DNA of 64,000 bases from Flavobacteriaceae bacterium. GTDB taxonomy: Bacteria > Bacteroidota > Bacteroidia > Flavobacteriales > Flavobacteriaceae. The DNA lies in assembly GCA_030683815.1 (NCBI GenBank), contig JAUXPJ010000014.1, positions 186,001 to 250,000 of the forward strand, written 5' to 3'. Below, one piece after another: positions 56,302 through 64,000 of the stretch. The position numbers were made by a program, and so were the translations under genes. The notes under the pieces are model-generated. The model saw only the letters and a list, made by a program, of their open reading frames with translations. It ran no database searches and was not told the DNA's origin. The number at the start of each line of letters is the position of its first letter. The stretch's first letter is position 1.

Positions 56302-57747
56302 ATGACTACAAATCAATTTTACGAAACACAACTGAACTATCAAACTGAAAAAAGAAAGGCAACAGTTGAATTTATTAAAATCATTAGTGATTTATGGTAT
56401 GATAATTCTGTCGAGTTAATTCTTTTCAGGAATCAATTAATCGATAGAAATGTAAGTGAAATTTTAAATTTATTGGAATATTCGAGAGAATTTGTTCAAA
56501 AACCTATTTCAATTTTTGATGCAGTTGAAATTGCTCAGGCAATTAAAGATTTAAAAATTTCTTTAGCTAAAATTGATATCGGCAAATTAGTTTATGAATT
56601 CCATTTAGAGAAAAAGAAAGTAACCAAAAAAGAATTTGTAGAAACTAAATTATTTGGGGCTTTCGAACCAAAAGAGATAAAACCAAAAGATGTAGTTCTT
56701 TATGGTTTTGGAAGAATCGGTCGTTTATTAGCCAGAGAATTAATGGCCAAAACCGGAAGTGGAAATCAGTTGCGTTTAAGAGCTATTGTGACCAGAGGTG
56801 CCATTGATGCGGTTACTTTAGAAAAAAGAGCTTCTCTACTGAGATTAGATTCGGTACACGGTGATTTTCCGGGAACTGTTCAGGTTGATATTGAGAATAA
56901 ATCTTTAATAATTGACGGAACAACTGTTCATATGATTTCAGCCAATATCCCTGAAGAAACAGATTATACTCAATATGGCGTAAATGATGCTTTGTTGATT
57001 GATAATTCAGGTGCCTATAGAGATCAAGAAGGATTGGGAAGACATTTAAAAGCCAACGGAATTTCAAAAGTGTTGTTTACAGCTCCGGGAAAAGATATTC
57101 CGAATATTGTTTATGGCGTAAATCATAAAGAATTTAATCCGGATGAATTGGATATTTTCTCGGCAGCTTCCTGTACAACCAATGCCATTACACCGGTTTT
57201 AAAAGTGATTGAGGATAGTTTCGGAATTGTAAACGGACATTTAGAAACCATCCATGCTTATACCAATGACCAAAATTTGGTGGATAATTTCCATAAAAAA
57301 TACCGAAGAGGAAGGGCCGCCGCTTTAAATATGGTGATTACTGAAACGGGTGCCGGAAGTGCCGTTTCTTTAGCGATTCCTTCTTTAAAAGGAAAACTTA
57401 CGTCAAATGCTATTCGAGTTCCGGTTCCTAATGGTTCTCTGGTAGTGTTAAATTTGAGGATTGACATTCCGGCCAGTAAAGATACCATCAACGCAACGAT
57501 GAAAAAATATGCTTTAGAGGGCGATTTGGTTGAACAAATCAAATATTCATTAAACAATGAATTGGTTTCTTCTGATATTGTAGGAACATCTGCTCCAGCC
57601 ATTTTTGATAGTAATGCCACAATAGCTACCAACGATGGTAAAAATATTGTGTTATATGTGTGGTATGATAATGAGTATGGATATAGCCATCAAGTAATTC
57701 GTTTGGCTAAGTATATTGCTAAAGTGCAACGATTTTCTTATTACTAA
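56302..57747 (+). CDS. gap: Glyceraldehyde-3-phosphate dehydrogenase, long form
   Basis: This 481-residue dehydrogenase has a classic GAPDH core from about residue 130: NAD motif YGFGRIGR (134-141), active-site Cys291 in SAASCTTNAITP, and ETIHAYTNDQNLVDNFHKKYRRGRAA-type segments beyond. An extra N-terminal helical domain of about 130 residues (FYETQLNYQTEKRKATVEF onward) precedes the core, the form found as a second GAPDH in Bacteroidota and some other bacteria. Whether it acts in glycolysis or gluconeogenesis is not clear from sequence. A bidirectional terminator follows. Confidence 0.95.
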   Translation: MTTNQFYETQLNYQTEKRKATVEFIKIISDLWYDNSVELILFRNQLIDRNVSEILNLLEYSREFVQKPISIFDAVEIAQAIKDLKISLAKIDIGKLVYEFHLEKKKVTKKEFVETKLFGAFEPKEIKPKDVVLYGFGRIGRLLARELMAKTGSGNQLRLRAIVTRGAIDAVTLEKRASLLRLDSVHGDFPGTVQVDIENKSLIIDGTTVHMISANIPEETDYTQYGVNDALLIDNSGAYRDQEGLGRHLKANGISKVLFTAPGKDIPNIVYGVNHKEFNPDELDIFSAASCTTNAITPVLKVIEDSFGIVNGHLETIHAYTNDQNLVDNFHKKYRRGRAAALNMVITETGAGSAVSLAIPSLKGKLTSNAIRVPVPNGSLVVLNLRIDIPASKDTINATMKKYALEGDLVEQIKYSLNNELVSSDIVGTSAPAIFDSNATIATNDGKNIVLYVWYDNEYGYSHQVIRLAKYIAKVQRFSYY

Positions 57748-57757
57748 TATACTTCAT

Positions 57758-57796
57758 AAAAAAACCGTCCCGATTATTCATCGGGACGGTTTTTTA
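57758..57796. terminator. Bidirectional terminator between gap and the sulfur operon
   Basis: ACCGTCCCGA-ttattca-TCGGGACGGT with A and T tracts on both sides lies between convergent genes and can terminate both. Confidence 0.92.
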
Positions 57797-57812
57797 TATA
57801 AAATTAAAATGT

Positions 57813-58289
57813 TTAGATAAAAATAATCTGAGTTCCTTCAATATCAGCTCTTTCGTAAAAATCTCCAATAGTTAAAACACCATCTAATTCATCAATTAAA
57901 TCTTTTTCTTCTAATTTAAACATATCTACTGCCAATTTACAAGCCCATAATTTACAGCCCGAAGCCGATAAAATTTCGATAAACTCATCTACAGGAGGCA
58001 TATCTAATTTTTCCATTTCTTTTTTCATCATCATCGATGCAAAGGCTTCCATTCCCGGTAAACCACCTAACATGGTTGGCATTGGCATTGCCGGATTACC
58101 TACGGTAGCTACTTTTAAATTTTTCAATTTCTTTTTAGTGATGGCATCCAAGCCAAAAAAAGTAAAGAAAATTTCGGCTTCGATACCTTCCATTCTTGCA
58201 CCGTTAGCCATTACCATTGCAGCGTAAACACTGTCAATGTGCGCTTTAGACAAGATGAAAAGCATTTTTTTTACAACTGATTTACTCAT
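57813..58289 (-). CDS. DsrE/DsrF-like family protein
   Basis: This 158-residue protein has the DsrE/peroxiredoxin-like fold. It starts KMLFILSKAHIDSVYAAMVMANGARMEG with a small-domain pattern, then EAEIFFTFFGLDAI, a glycine/methionine-rich loop (PAMPMPTMLGGLPGMEAF), and CKLWACKLAVDMF with two cysteines. DsrE-family proteins relay sulfur as persulfides. It is the last gene of a three-gene operon with a TusE/DsrC-like protein and a sulfide:quinone reductase-like flavoprotein. Direct partners are inferred. Confidence 0.85.
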   Translation of the reverse strand: MSKSVVKKMLFILSKAHIDSVYAAMVMANGARMEGIEAEIFFTFFGLDAITKKKLKNLKVATVGNPAMPMPTMLGGLPGMEAFASMMMKKEMEKLDMPPVDEFIEILSASGCKLWACKLAVDMFKLEEKDLIDELDGVLTIGDFYERADIEGTQIIFI

Positions 58290-58307
58290 TGTTTTGTTTT
58301 TTTAAGA

Positions 58308-58616
58308 TTAAATACAACTTTGTGGTTTAGGGATACCGGCAATTCTGGTAGCTTTTTTCAAAGGTCCGCCTGGGAATAAAGCGTAAAATTCTTTAATGTC
58401 AACCACACCACTACTTTTTACCCCTCTAACGGATAATGATACTCCATTTTTGAATTGAGTTTGAACCCATTCAATTACTTTGAAATGAGCATCGGTTAAT
58501 TCAACTTCTTCTTCTTTGGCAATAGCTAAAGCAACCTCTTTATCCCATTGAGATAAATTTGTTAAATATCCGTCATCTGTTAGGTTTATTGTTTTACCTG
58601 CAACGTTTAATTCCAT
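58308..58616 (-). CDS. TusE/DsrC-family sulfur carrier
   Basis: This 102-residue protein matches TusE/DsrC, sulfur carriers that accept persulfide on a C-terminal cysteine. The expected end IPKPQSCI has Cys as the penultimate residue. DsrC of dissimilatory organisms has a second cysteine about ten residues earlier; here that position is not a cysteine (LKKATRIAG), so this is of the single-cysteine TusE type. Also visible are WDKEVALAIAKEEEVELTDAHF and GGPLKKATRI. It sits between the SQR-like and DsrE-like genes. Confidence 0.9.
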   Translation of the reverse strand: MELNVAGKTINLTDDGYLTNLSQWDKEVALAIAKEEEVELTDAHFKVIEWVQTQFKNGVSLSVRGVKSSGVVDIKEFYALFPGGPLKKATRIAGIPKPQSCI

Positions 58617-58649
58617 AATATTAAATTTTATTTTATATTCATTTTTTTA

Positions 58650-59891
58650 TTAACGTTTTATATCAAAAATTTTGCCCTTAAAGCTCATATTTCTTGATAC
58701 AAATGGTATTGGGATTCCTTTTAGGAGCATATTCCAGTAAATCCATCTAAAAGCTAATTTTCCCCAATGGTTAAGGACACTTTCTTTTAAAAGTGATAAA
58801 GGACCAATACCGGCAAAAGGGAAGGTGCCATGAACGGGTTCTGTAACATAATTAAAATCAATTAATAACGCTTTATTATGACCTGTTTCTATGAAACAGT
58901 TAGCGTGCCCATCAAATTCTTCTTTTAAGGTATATCCATTTATATATAGAATTATATTATCCGTCAAAGTTTCTGCTTGAAAATGGGCTACTGAACCGGC
59001 TTTTGAGGCAGGTACATTTGTTGCGTCTCCGATTACAAAAATATTCTCATGTGCTTCAGATTGTAAGGTGTGTTTGTGAGTTGGAACAAAATTTAATTCA
59101 TCGCCCATGCCCGAACGTTTAATTAAATCATCACCCATATTGGTTGGTATGGTAACTAATAAATCAAATGGAATTGACTTCCCTTCAAAATCTACCAATT
59201 CTTTTTTTTCATTATCAACCATTTCAATAGAAAAGTCAGGTATCATTTTGATATTTTTTTCTTCTAGAAGATAACTTAATGCCGTTGAACAAGTAGGTTT
59301 TGTAAAAGCACCTGTAAGTGGTGTAACATAGGTGATTTCAACCTTATCTCTCATTCCTTTTTCTCTAAAAAATGAATCTGCCAAAAAGGAAAATTCTAAG
59401 GGAGCTACCGGACATTTGATGGGCATTTCGGTTAAATGCACAACTAATTCCCCACCTTTCCACTCTCTTAATTTATTGCGCAGAGCCAAAGCTCCTTCGA
59501 AAGTATAAAAATCAAAAATATCCTTTTTCCAAAGTGGCCCTAAAAGCCCTTCAGTTTCTTCCGGAGCAATTTTAGAACCTGTTGCAATAATTAAAATATC
59601 ATATTGAATGATTTCATCTACTAATTCAACCTTATTTTCTTGAGGAAGAATTCTTTCAATTTTTTTTTGGATATAGTTTACTCCTTTGGGAATAAATTTC
59701 TTTCCTACTTTTTTAACCTGGTCTTCTGAATAAGTATCAAAAGGCAGAAATAAAAAACCTGGTTGGTAATAATGTGTTTTAAATTGATCAACAATGGTGA
59801 TTTTCCATTGATTTTGTTTTAATTTTGGTCTAAGGTGGTTTGCCATCATTGTTCCGGCAGTCCCAGCTCCAAGTATTAATAAATTCTTCAT
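58650..59891 (-). CDS. Sulfide:quinone reductase-like FAD oxidoreductase
   Basis: This 413-residue flavoprotein has an FAD motif LILGAGTAGTMMANHL at the N-terminus, ATGSKIAPE, and the second FAD site IFVIGDATNVPASKAGS. Cysteines lie at 160 (IKCPVAPLEF), 201 (KPTCSTAL) and 332 (HANCFIETG). The first matches the conserved SQR cysteine region, but whether 201 or 332 is its redox partner is unclear. A C-terminal amphipathic end (NHWGKLAFRWIYWNMLLKG) suits membrane attachment. It probably oxidises sulfide or a related sulfur compound to reduce quinone. It leads the DsrE/TusE operon. Confidence 0.85.
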   Translation of the reverse strand: MKNLLILGAGTAGTMMANHLRPKLKQNQWKITIVDQFKTHYYQPGFLFLPFDTYSEDQVKKVGKKFIPKGVNYIQKKIERILPQENKVELVDEIIQYDILIIATGSKIAPEETEGLLGPLWKKDIFDFYTFEGALALRNKLREWKGGELVVHLTEMPIKCPVAPLEFSFLADSFFREKGMRDKVEITYVTPLTGAFTKPTCSTALSYLLEEKNIKMIPDFSIEMVDNEKKELVDFEGKSIPFDLLVTIPTNMGDDLIKRSGMGDELNFVPTHKHTLQSEAHENIFVIGDATNVPASKAGSVAHFQAETLTDNIILYINGYTLKEEFDGHANCFIETGHNKALLIDFNYVTEPVHGTFPFAGIGPLSLLKESVLNHWGKLAFRWIYWNMLLKGIPIPFVSRNMSFKGKIFDIKR

Positions 59892-59949
59892 ATGTTGTTT
59901 TTTGATATAGATAAAATTTTGTTTAACTTAAATATTGCTAAATTGCCTA

Positions 59950-59957
59950 CAAATTTA
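59950..59957 (-). promoter_or_regulatory. -7 box of the sulfur operon
   Basis: CAAATTTA reads TAAATTTG on the minus strand, about 58 bases upstream of the ATG at 59891. The rest of the 207-bp gap toward ligA holds no recognised element. Confidence 0.4.
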
Positions 59958-60098
59958 CTGTCTTTATAAGGAATAAAACAATTTGCAAAGTATTTATATT
60001 TAGATGTGTAACATAGGTTGCAATGCATGTTTTAATTCAGTAAAAATTAAAGAGATAAAAGAATTTTAATACCTATTTTTAAACAATAAATAAGTAGT

Positions 60099-62102
60099 AT
60101 GAATAACACTTTAGAGCAGATTAATGCTTTACGAGAAGAATTACATCAGCACAATTATTATTATTACGTTTTAGATAGACCAATCATATCTGATTTTGAT
60201 TTTGATTTAAAATTAAAAAAGTTACAAGCTTTAGAAGATTTACATCCCGAATATTTTGATGAAAATTCACCAACTCAACGAGTGGGAGGTCAAATTACCA
60301 AGAATTTTGAAACAGTAACGCATCAAAATAGAATGTATTCTTTGGATAATTCGTATTCAAAAGAAGATTTATTGGAGTGGGAGAAGCGAAATATAAAACT
60401 ATTGGGAACTGATAAAATTACTTATACCTGCGAATTAAAATTTGACGGCGCATCGATTAATCTAACCTATAAAAACAATCAACTGGAAAGAGCCGTAACT
60501 CGCGGAGACGGATTTCAAGGTGATAATGTTACTCAAAATATTAAAACCATTAAGTCGATTCCTTTAAAATTAAAGAATTCAACTGATTATTCGTTTGAAA
60601 TTCGAGGTGAAATAATTTTACCCATTGATGGATTCAATAAAATGAATCTGGAAAGGATTGAAGCCGGAGAAGATCCTTTTATGAATCCGCGAAATACTGC
60701 AAGCGGAAGTTTAAAATTACAGGATAGTACGGAAGTCGCTAAACGGCCTTTGGATTGTTTGTTATATCAAATTATTGGTGATAATTTACCTTATAAAACC
60801 CATTTTGATAATTTACAGTTTGCTAAAAAAATGGGTTTTAAAATTCCTGATTCTGTAAAAGTTGCTGAAAATTTAACCGAAGTTTTCCAATTTATTGATG
60901 AATGGGATCAAAAACGACTAACACTTCCGTATGAAACAGATGGAGTTGTGGTGAAAATAAATAGTATCGATCAACAAGAAGAGTTGGGATATACCGCCAA
61001 ATCGCCTCGATGGGCCATTGCTTATAAGTACAAAACAGAGCAGGTTGCCACTCGTTTGTTAAGTGTAGATTATCAGGTTGGAAGAACCGGCGCCATTACT
61101 CCGGTAGCCAATTTAGAACCGGTGCCATTGGGTGGAACGATTGTCAAAAGAGCCTCACTTCACAATGCCGATCAAATAGAGAAATTGGATTTACACCTAA
61201 ACGATGAAGTTTACGTAGAGAAGGGTGGAGAAATTATCCCCAAAATTGTGGGAGTAAATGAATTAAGCAGAAATAATGAAGCTCAAAGAGTTCAATATAT
61301 TACGCATTGCCCGGAGTGTCAAACAGCATTAGTGAGAACAGAAGGCGATGCCAAACATTTTTGCCCCAATGAATATGGTTGTCCGCCACAAATTACCGGT
61401 CGGATTATTCATTTTATCAGCCGAAAAGCGATGAATATTGATGGGTTGGGAGCAGAGACGGTGGAGTTGCTTTTCAAAAATAAATTAATCTATGATTTTG
61501 CTGATTTATATGATTTAAAAGTAGCACAACTTATTCCGTTAGAAAGAATGGCCGAAAAATCGGCACAAAACATTGCTGACGGACTGATTAAATCCAAAGA
61601 GATTCCCTTTGAAAAAGTATTATTTGCCATCGGAATCAGATTTGTTGGTGAAACGGTCTCTAAAAAATTGGCCAAACATTTTAAATCGATGGATTATATG
61701 ATGAGTGCCTCTTATGATGCATTAATCACAGTCGATGAAATTGGCGATAGAATTGCCCAAAGTATCGTAGAGTTTTCTAATAATATAGCCAATCAACAGC
61801 TCATCAATAGGTTAAAATCCTATGGTTTACAGTTTGAAATTAAAGAGGATACGTCAAATAAAACATCCGAAAAATTAAAAAACTTAGTATTTGTTGTTTC
61901 CGGCGTATTTGAAAAAGTAAGTAGAGAAGAATTAAAGCAATCTATTGAACAAAATGGCGGTAAAGTTGGAAGTTCCATTTCTTCTAAAACAAATTATGTA
62001 GTTGCCGGAGAAAATATGGGTCCGAGTAAACGCACAAAAGCGGAAGATCTAAAAATACCGATTATTTCGGAAAATGATTTTTTTGAGATGATTCAAGAAT
62101 AA
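60099..62102 (+). CDS. ligA: NAD-dependent DNA ligase
   Basis: This 667-residue ligase joins nicks during replication and repair. The adenylation domain has active-site Lys114 in CELKFDGASI, and the N-terminal Ia domain includes HNYYYYVLDRPIISD. The OB fold (about 325-400), a four-cysteine zinc finger (CPECQTAL, then HFCPNEYGCPPQ), helix-hairpin-helix repeats and a C-terminal BRCT domain (from LVFVVSGVFEKVSREEL) follow in normal order. Length is typical. A terminator follows. Confidence 0.98.
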   Translation: MNNTLEQINALREELHQHNYYYYVLDRPIISDFDFDLKLKKLQALEDLHPEYFDENSPTQRVGGQITKNFETVTHQNRMYSLDNSYSKEDLLEWEKRNIKLLGTDKITYTCELKFDGASINLTYKNNQLERAVTRGDGFQGDNVTQNIKTIKSIPLKLKNSTDYSFEIRGEIILPIDGFNKMNLERIEAGEDPFMNPRNTASGSLKLQDSTEVAKRPLDCLLYQIIGDNLPYKTHFDNLQFAKKMGFKIPDSVKVAENLTEVFQFIDEWDQKRLTLPYETDGVVVKINSIDQQEELGYTAKSPRWAIAYKYKTEQVATRLLSVDYQVGRTGAITPVANLEPVPLGGTIVKRASLHNADQIEKLDLHLNDEVYVEKGGEIIPKIVGVNELSRNNEAQRVQYITHCPECQTALVRTEGDAKHFCPNEYGCPPQITGRIIHFISRKAMNIDGLGAETVELLFKNKLIYDFADLYDLKVAQLIPLERMAEKSAQNIADGLIKSKEIPFEKVLFAIGIRFVGETVSKKLAKHFKSMDYMMSASYDALITVDEIGDRIAQSIVEFSNNIANQQLINRLKSYGLQFEIKEDTSNKTSEKLKNLVFVVSGVFEKVSREELKQSIEQNGGKVGSSISSKTNYVVAGENMGPSKRTKAEDLKIPIISENDFFEMIQE

Positions 62103-62121
62103 TTAATTAATTTTAATAATA

Positions 62122-62150
62122 AAAATTGCCCGAATTAATCGGGCAATTCC
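62122..62150. terminator. Terminator after ligA
   Basis: AATTGCCCGA-attaa-TCGGGCAATT follows the ligA stop by 21 bp. It is symmetric and can also serve the porin gene coming from the right. Confidence 0.82.
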
Positions 62151-62218
62151 TTAGATAGTTGGATAATAACTATTGATCAAACTTCCTTTTTTTCATCAAT
62201 AGGAATTTTAACTGTCGA

Positions 62219-63265
62219 TTAAAATTTTACCTGTAATTGAACTAAGATGGCATCATTGTCAATTTCGTAAGATTCAACTTTGTATTGATAGTTAAGTTGC
62301 AAACGTGTGGCATTATTGATATAATAATTTACACCCAAGGTCACGATTTCGTTCATGTTCATAGAATAATCTAAACTAGTGTCAAAATATTCATATTTAT
62401 AAACGGGTTCAATATTCCATTTAGTCATATAAGATGCAGTAACATAAGCTCCTTGTCTTCTTGGGCCTAAAGTAGCAGGAGCACCGCCGCAACCACCACT
62501 AGATGCAGCGTTATAAGCGCCTTCATCGTAAATGTATTCACCAACCACTTTGAAGTTTTTGTATTTTGCTTCGGCATCTGCACCAAAAGTGGTTCTGTCG
62601 TCATCATTGTTAGTCGGGAATCCATAGCGAAAACTACCACCCACAGTTAAGAAATCAAATGCTTTGTATGAAACTCTACCACTTACATCTTTTTTCTTGT
62701 TATTGTCAACAGTACTAATTCCGCTTCCATTTTGCAAAGCAATCGCGTAACGCAATTTGGTGTCTTTATTTCCACCTAACCACATCAAACCTAAGTCGCG
62801 TTGAGGCGCTACTAATTGGTCAGAAATCATGGATCTTTCAATCGTTGTTAAACCGTTACAGGCAGTATTTACTTCTAAACCGAATGGTTGTTTAAATTGT
62901 CCTAATGAAAACTTAGCCCAATCGTTTTTATGATAGGTAATAAACGCATCCAATAAATAAACACTTCCATTAGCGCTTAACAACGGAGCAGTTTCCAATA
63001 CTACATAATAGGTAAAATCTTTGGCTACAGCTCCTGTAACGCCAACTCTTGCTCTTTTGAATTTAAAAGTATTTGCATCATCAAATACGCTATAGTCATA
63101 TTGTGCTTGAAGAAATCCAAAAACTTTGATTTTTGAATCACCTGCTTTCGCCTCAGTTTTTTCTTCCTTGGCTTTATCATCACCTTCATCACATCCTTGC
63201 GCAAACAATTGGTTGCTTTGGATGATGAAAATGAACGCCAGTAATAACATTAATTTATTTTTCAT
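62219..63265 (-). CDS. Phosphate-selective O/P-type porin
   Basis: This 348-residue outer-membrane protein has a signal peptide (LMLLLAFIFIIQSNQLFAQ), a short acidic-basic linker (DEGDDKAKEEKTEAK), then many amphipathic strands typical of the porin O/P family, ending in a terminal phenylalanine (LVQLQVKF), which favours OM insertion. The segment ARVGVTGAVAKDFTYYVVLE matches the family. It lies 10 bp after the rhodanese gene and is very likely cotranscribed, which suggests uptake of a sulfur compound or related anion in place of phosphate; this is inference. Confidence 0.88.
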   Translation of the reverse strand: MKNKLMLLLAFIFIIQSNQLFAQGCDEGDDKAKEEKTEAKAGDSKIKVFGFLQAQYDYSVFDDANTFKFKRARVGVTGAVAKDFTYYVVLETAPLLSANGSVYLLDAFITYHKNDWAKFSLGQFKQPFGLEVNTACNGLTTIERSMISDQLVAPQRDLGLMWLGGNKDTKLRYAIALQNGSGISTVDNNKKKDVSGRVSYKAFDFLTVGGSFRYGFPTNNDDDRTTFGADAEAKYKNFKVVGEYIYDEGAYNAASSGGCGGAPATLGPRRQGAYVTASYMTKWNIEPVYKYEYFDTSLDYSMNMNEIVTLGVNYYINNATRLQLNYQYKVESYEIDNDAILVQLQVKF

Positions 63266-63275
63266 AAGTAAATTA

Positions 63276-64000
63276 TTAATTGGTTACTGTAGGATAAGAT
63301 TTAATTCTAGAGGCAACCCATTTGTTTCCTGAAGGTGGTGCTGGCCAGAATGGATTATCATTCCATAAACCATTCATACCGAAATTCATTGAAAAAGCAT
63401 TATAGCCCATTACTCTTAAAAATGCAGTAACTACTCCAGATGTTTGACCGGTGTAGCAATAAGTAACTACCTGAGCCGTTGGTGATGGATTAATGTTTAA
63501 ATGGTTGTTTAAAGCCAATGTTAAAGGTTGAATTCTGTAAGAAGTGGTAAAGTGACCATAACCGGCATAATCAGCGGCAATTTTGTAATTGTTAAGATAA
63601 TAACCTGATGGATTTGCAACTACTGCGGCTGGAGTTACTGTTTTAGTACCATCAGCAACAACTGCTTCAACACGTTGTTTTAAAATGGCTAATCCGTCAG
63701 TTGCTGTACTTGTAATAGTTGGAGGATCATAAGATGGAGGTGTTGGAGGTGTAGCGACGTTTGTCCAGTTAGCACTTCCGGAAACAAGATTTCCAGTACC
63801 GGCGGTATATTTATCAAAAGTTGGATTCCAACCAGACATACCCCATTTCAGCGCTCTGGTGTTTTTAAATCCGTATAAACGCAATAAGGCAGTTGCATAA
63901 GTAGCAGTTTGACCTGTATAGCAAATTACTAAAATATCTTTAGTGTTTCCCGCGGCTTTAGCAGCAGTTGCATCCGTTAAAATATTGGCAAAGGCAACGT
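63276..64000 (-). CDS. Tandem rhodanese-like sulfurtransferase (partial)
   Basis: The frame is open to the right edge, so the start is missing. The visible 240 residues hold two rhodanese-like units. The first has the active-site loop CYTGQTA (about 63918-63940), then FKNTRALKWGMSGWNP. The second ends with CYTGQTSGVVTAFLRVMGYNAFSMNFGMNGLW. The Cys-Tyr-Thr-Gly loop is consistent with persulfide transfer from thiosulfate-like donors. Proline-rich linkers separate the units. The protein is probably secreted, as its operon partner is a porin, but its N-terminus is not in view. Confidence 0.88.
   Translation of the reverse strand, partial: VAFANILTDATAAKAAGNTKDILVICYTGQTATYATALLRLYGFKNTRALKWGMSGWNPTFDKYTAGTGNLVSGSANWTNVATPPTPPSYDPPTITSTATDGLAILKQRVEAVVADGTKTVTPAAVVANPSGYYLNNYKIAADYAGYGHFTTSYRIQPLTLALNNHLNINPSPTAQVVTYCYTGQTSGVVTAFLRVMGYNAFSMNFGMNGLWNDNPFWPAPPSGNKWVASRIKSYPTVTN

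Overview
The window comes from a chromosome of the Bacteroidota, almost certainly a Flavobacteriaceae member close to Flavobacterium. It is AT-rich, has few Shine-Dalgarno sequences, and shows many Bacteroidota-type -7 boxes (TAnnTTTG). Its gene content is typical of the group: monomeric NADP isocitrate dehydrogenase, long-form GAPDH, HCDH-first FadB fusion, YfhO-like and DUF4834 proteins, and an IS4-type insertion sequence. Both ends cut a gene. No rRNA, tRNA, CRISPR array or prophage was seen.

Layout. 1-5400: a PASTA protein end, RluD pseudouridine synthase, a CAT-fold acetyltransferase, YaaA, and dnaK behind an apparent sigma-54-type promoter; then a small unknown gene. 5407-11369 (minus): a beta-oxidation operon led by a MarR regulator, with a perfect palindrome at its promoter. 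11497-17530: a Na+-efflux-like ABC exporter, a sigma-54 activator without a DNA-binding domain, PPK2 and an exonuclease. 17549-27000: a two-domain GH3/beta-lactamase-fold secreted enzyme, a TlpA-like protein, RsmE, a GNAT-like protein, an outer-membrane protein and a YfhO membrane protein. 26995-30730 (minus): a LytTR response regulator with a large propeller-type sensor kinase. 30731-31058 is intergenic but highly structured: paired direct repeats and a probable structured non-coding RNA of 6S-like shape. 31059-36134: surface-polysaccharide genes (two glycosyltransferases, UDP-GlcNAc 2-epimerase, flippase). 36179-47375: murQ, icd, rplS, trmD, prmC, ribD, asparaginase-like and other housekeeping genes. 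47541-50139: dnaA, a low-molecular-weight phosphatase and a tetrapyrrole-methylase-fold enzyme. 50140-53256 (minus): a lysozyme-like protein, mltG, a GNAT enzyme and dapF. 53434-54754: a complete IS4-family insertion sequence lying 10 bases upstream of the degP/htrA start codon. 56302-57747: GAPDH. 57813-59891 (minus): a sulfur cassette (DsrE-like, TusE/DsrC-like, sulfide:quinone reductase-like). Then ligA, and at the right edge an O/P-type porin and a tandem rhodanese protein.

The observations most worth following are (i) the structured RNA candidate at 30838-30976; (ii) the 21-bp-spaced repeats next to the LytTR operon; (iii) a set of promoters whose -7 box ends only 3-4 bases before the start codon, implying leaderless mRNAs; (iv) the sigma-54-like dnaK promoter together with a DNA-binding-domain-less sigma-54 activator; (v) the IS insertion separating degP from its likely promoter; and (vi) the sulfur genes. 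All functional calls rest on reading motifs by eye; no database search was run.
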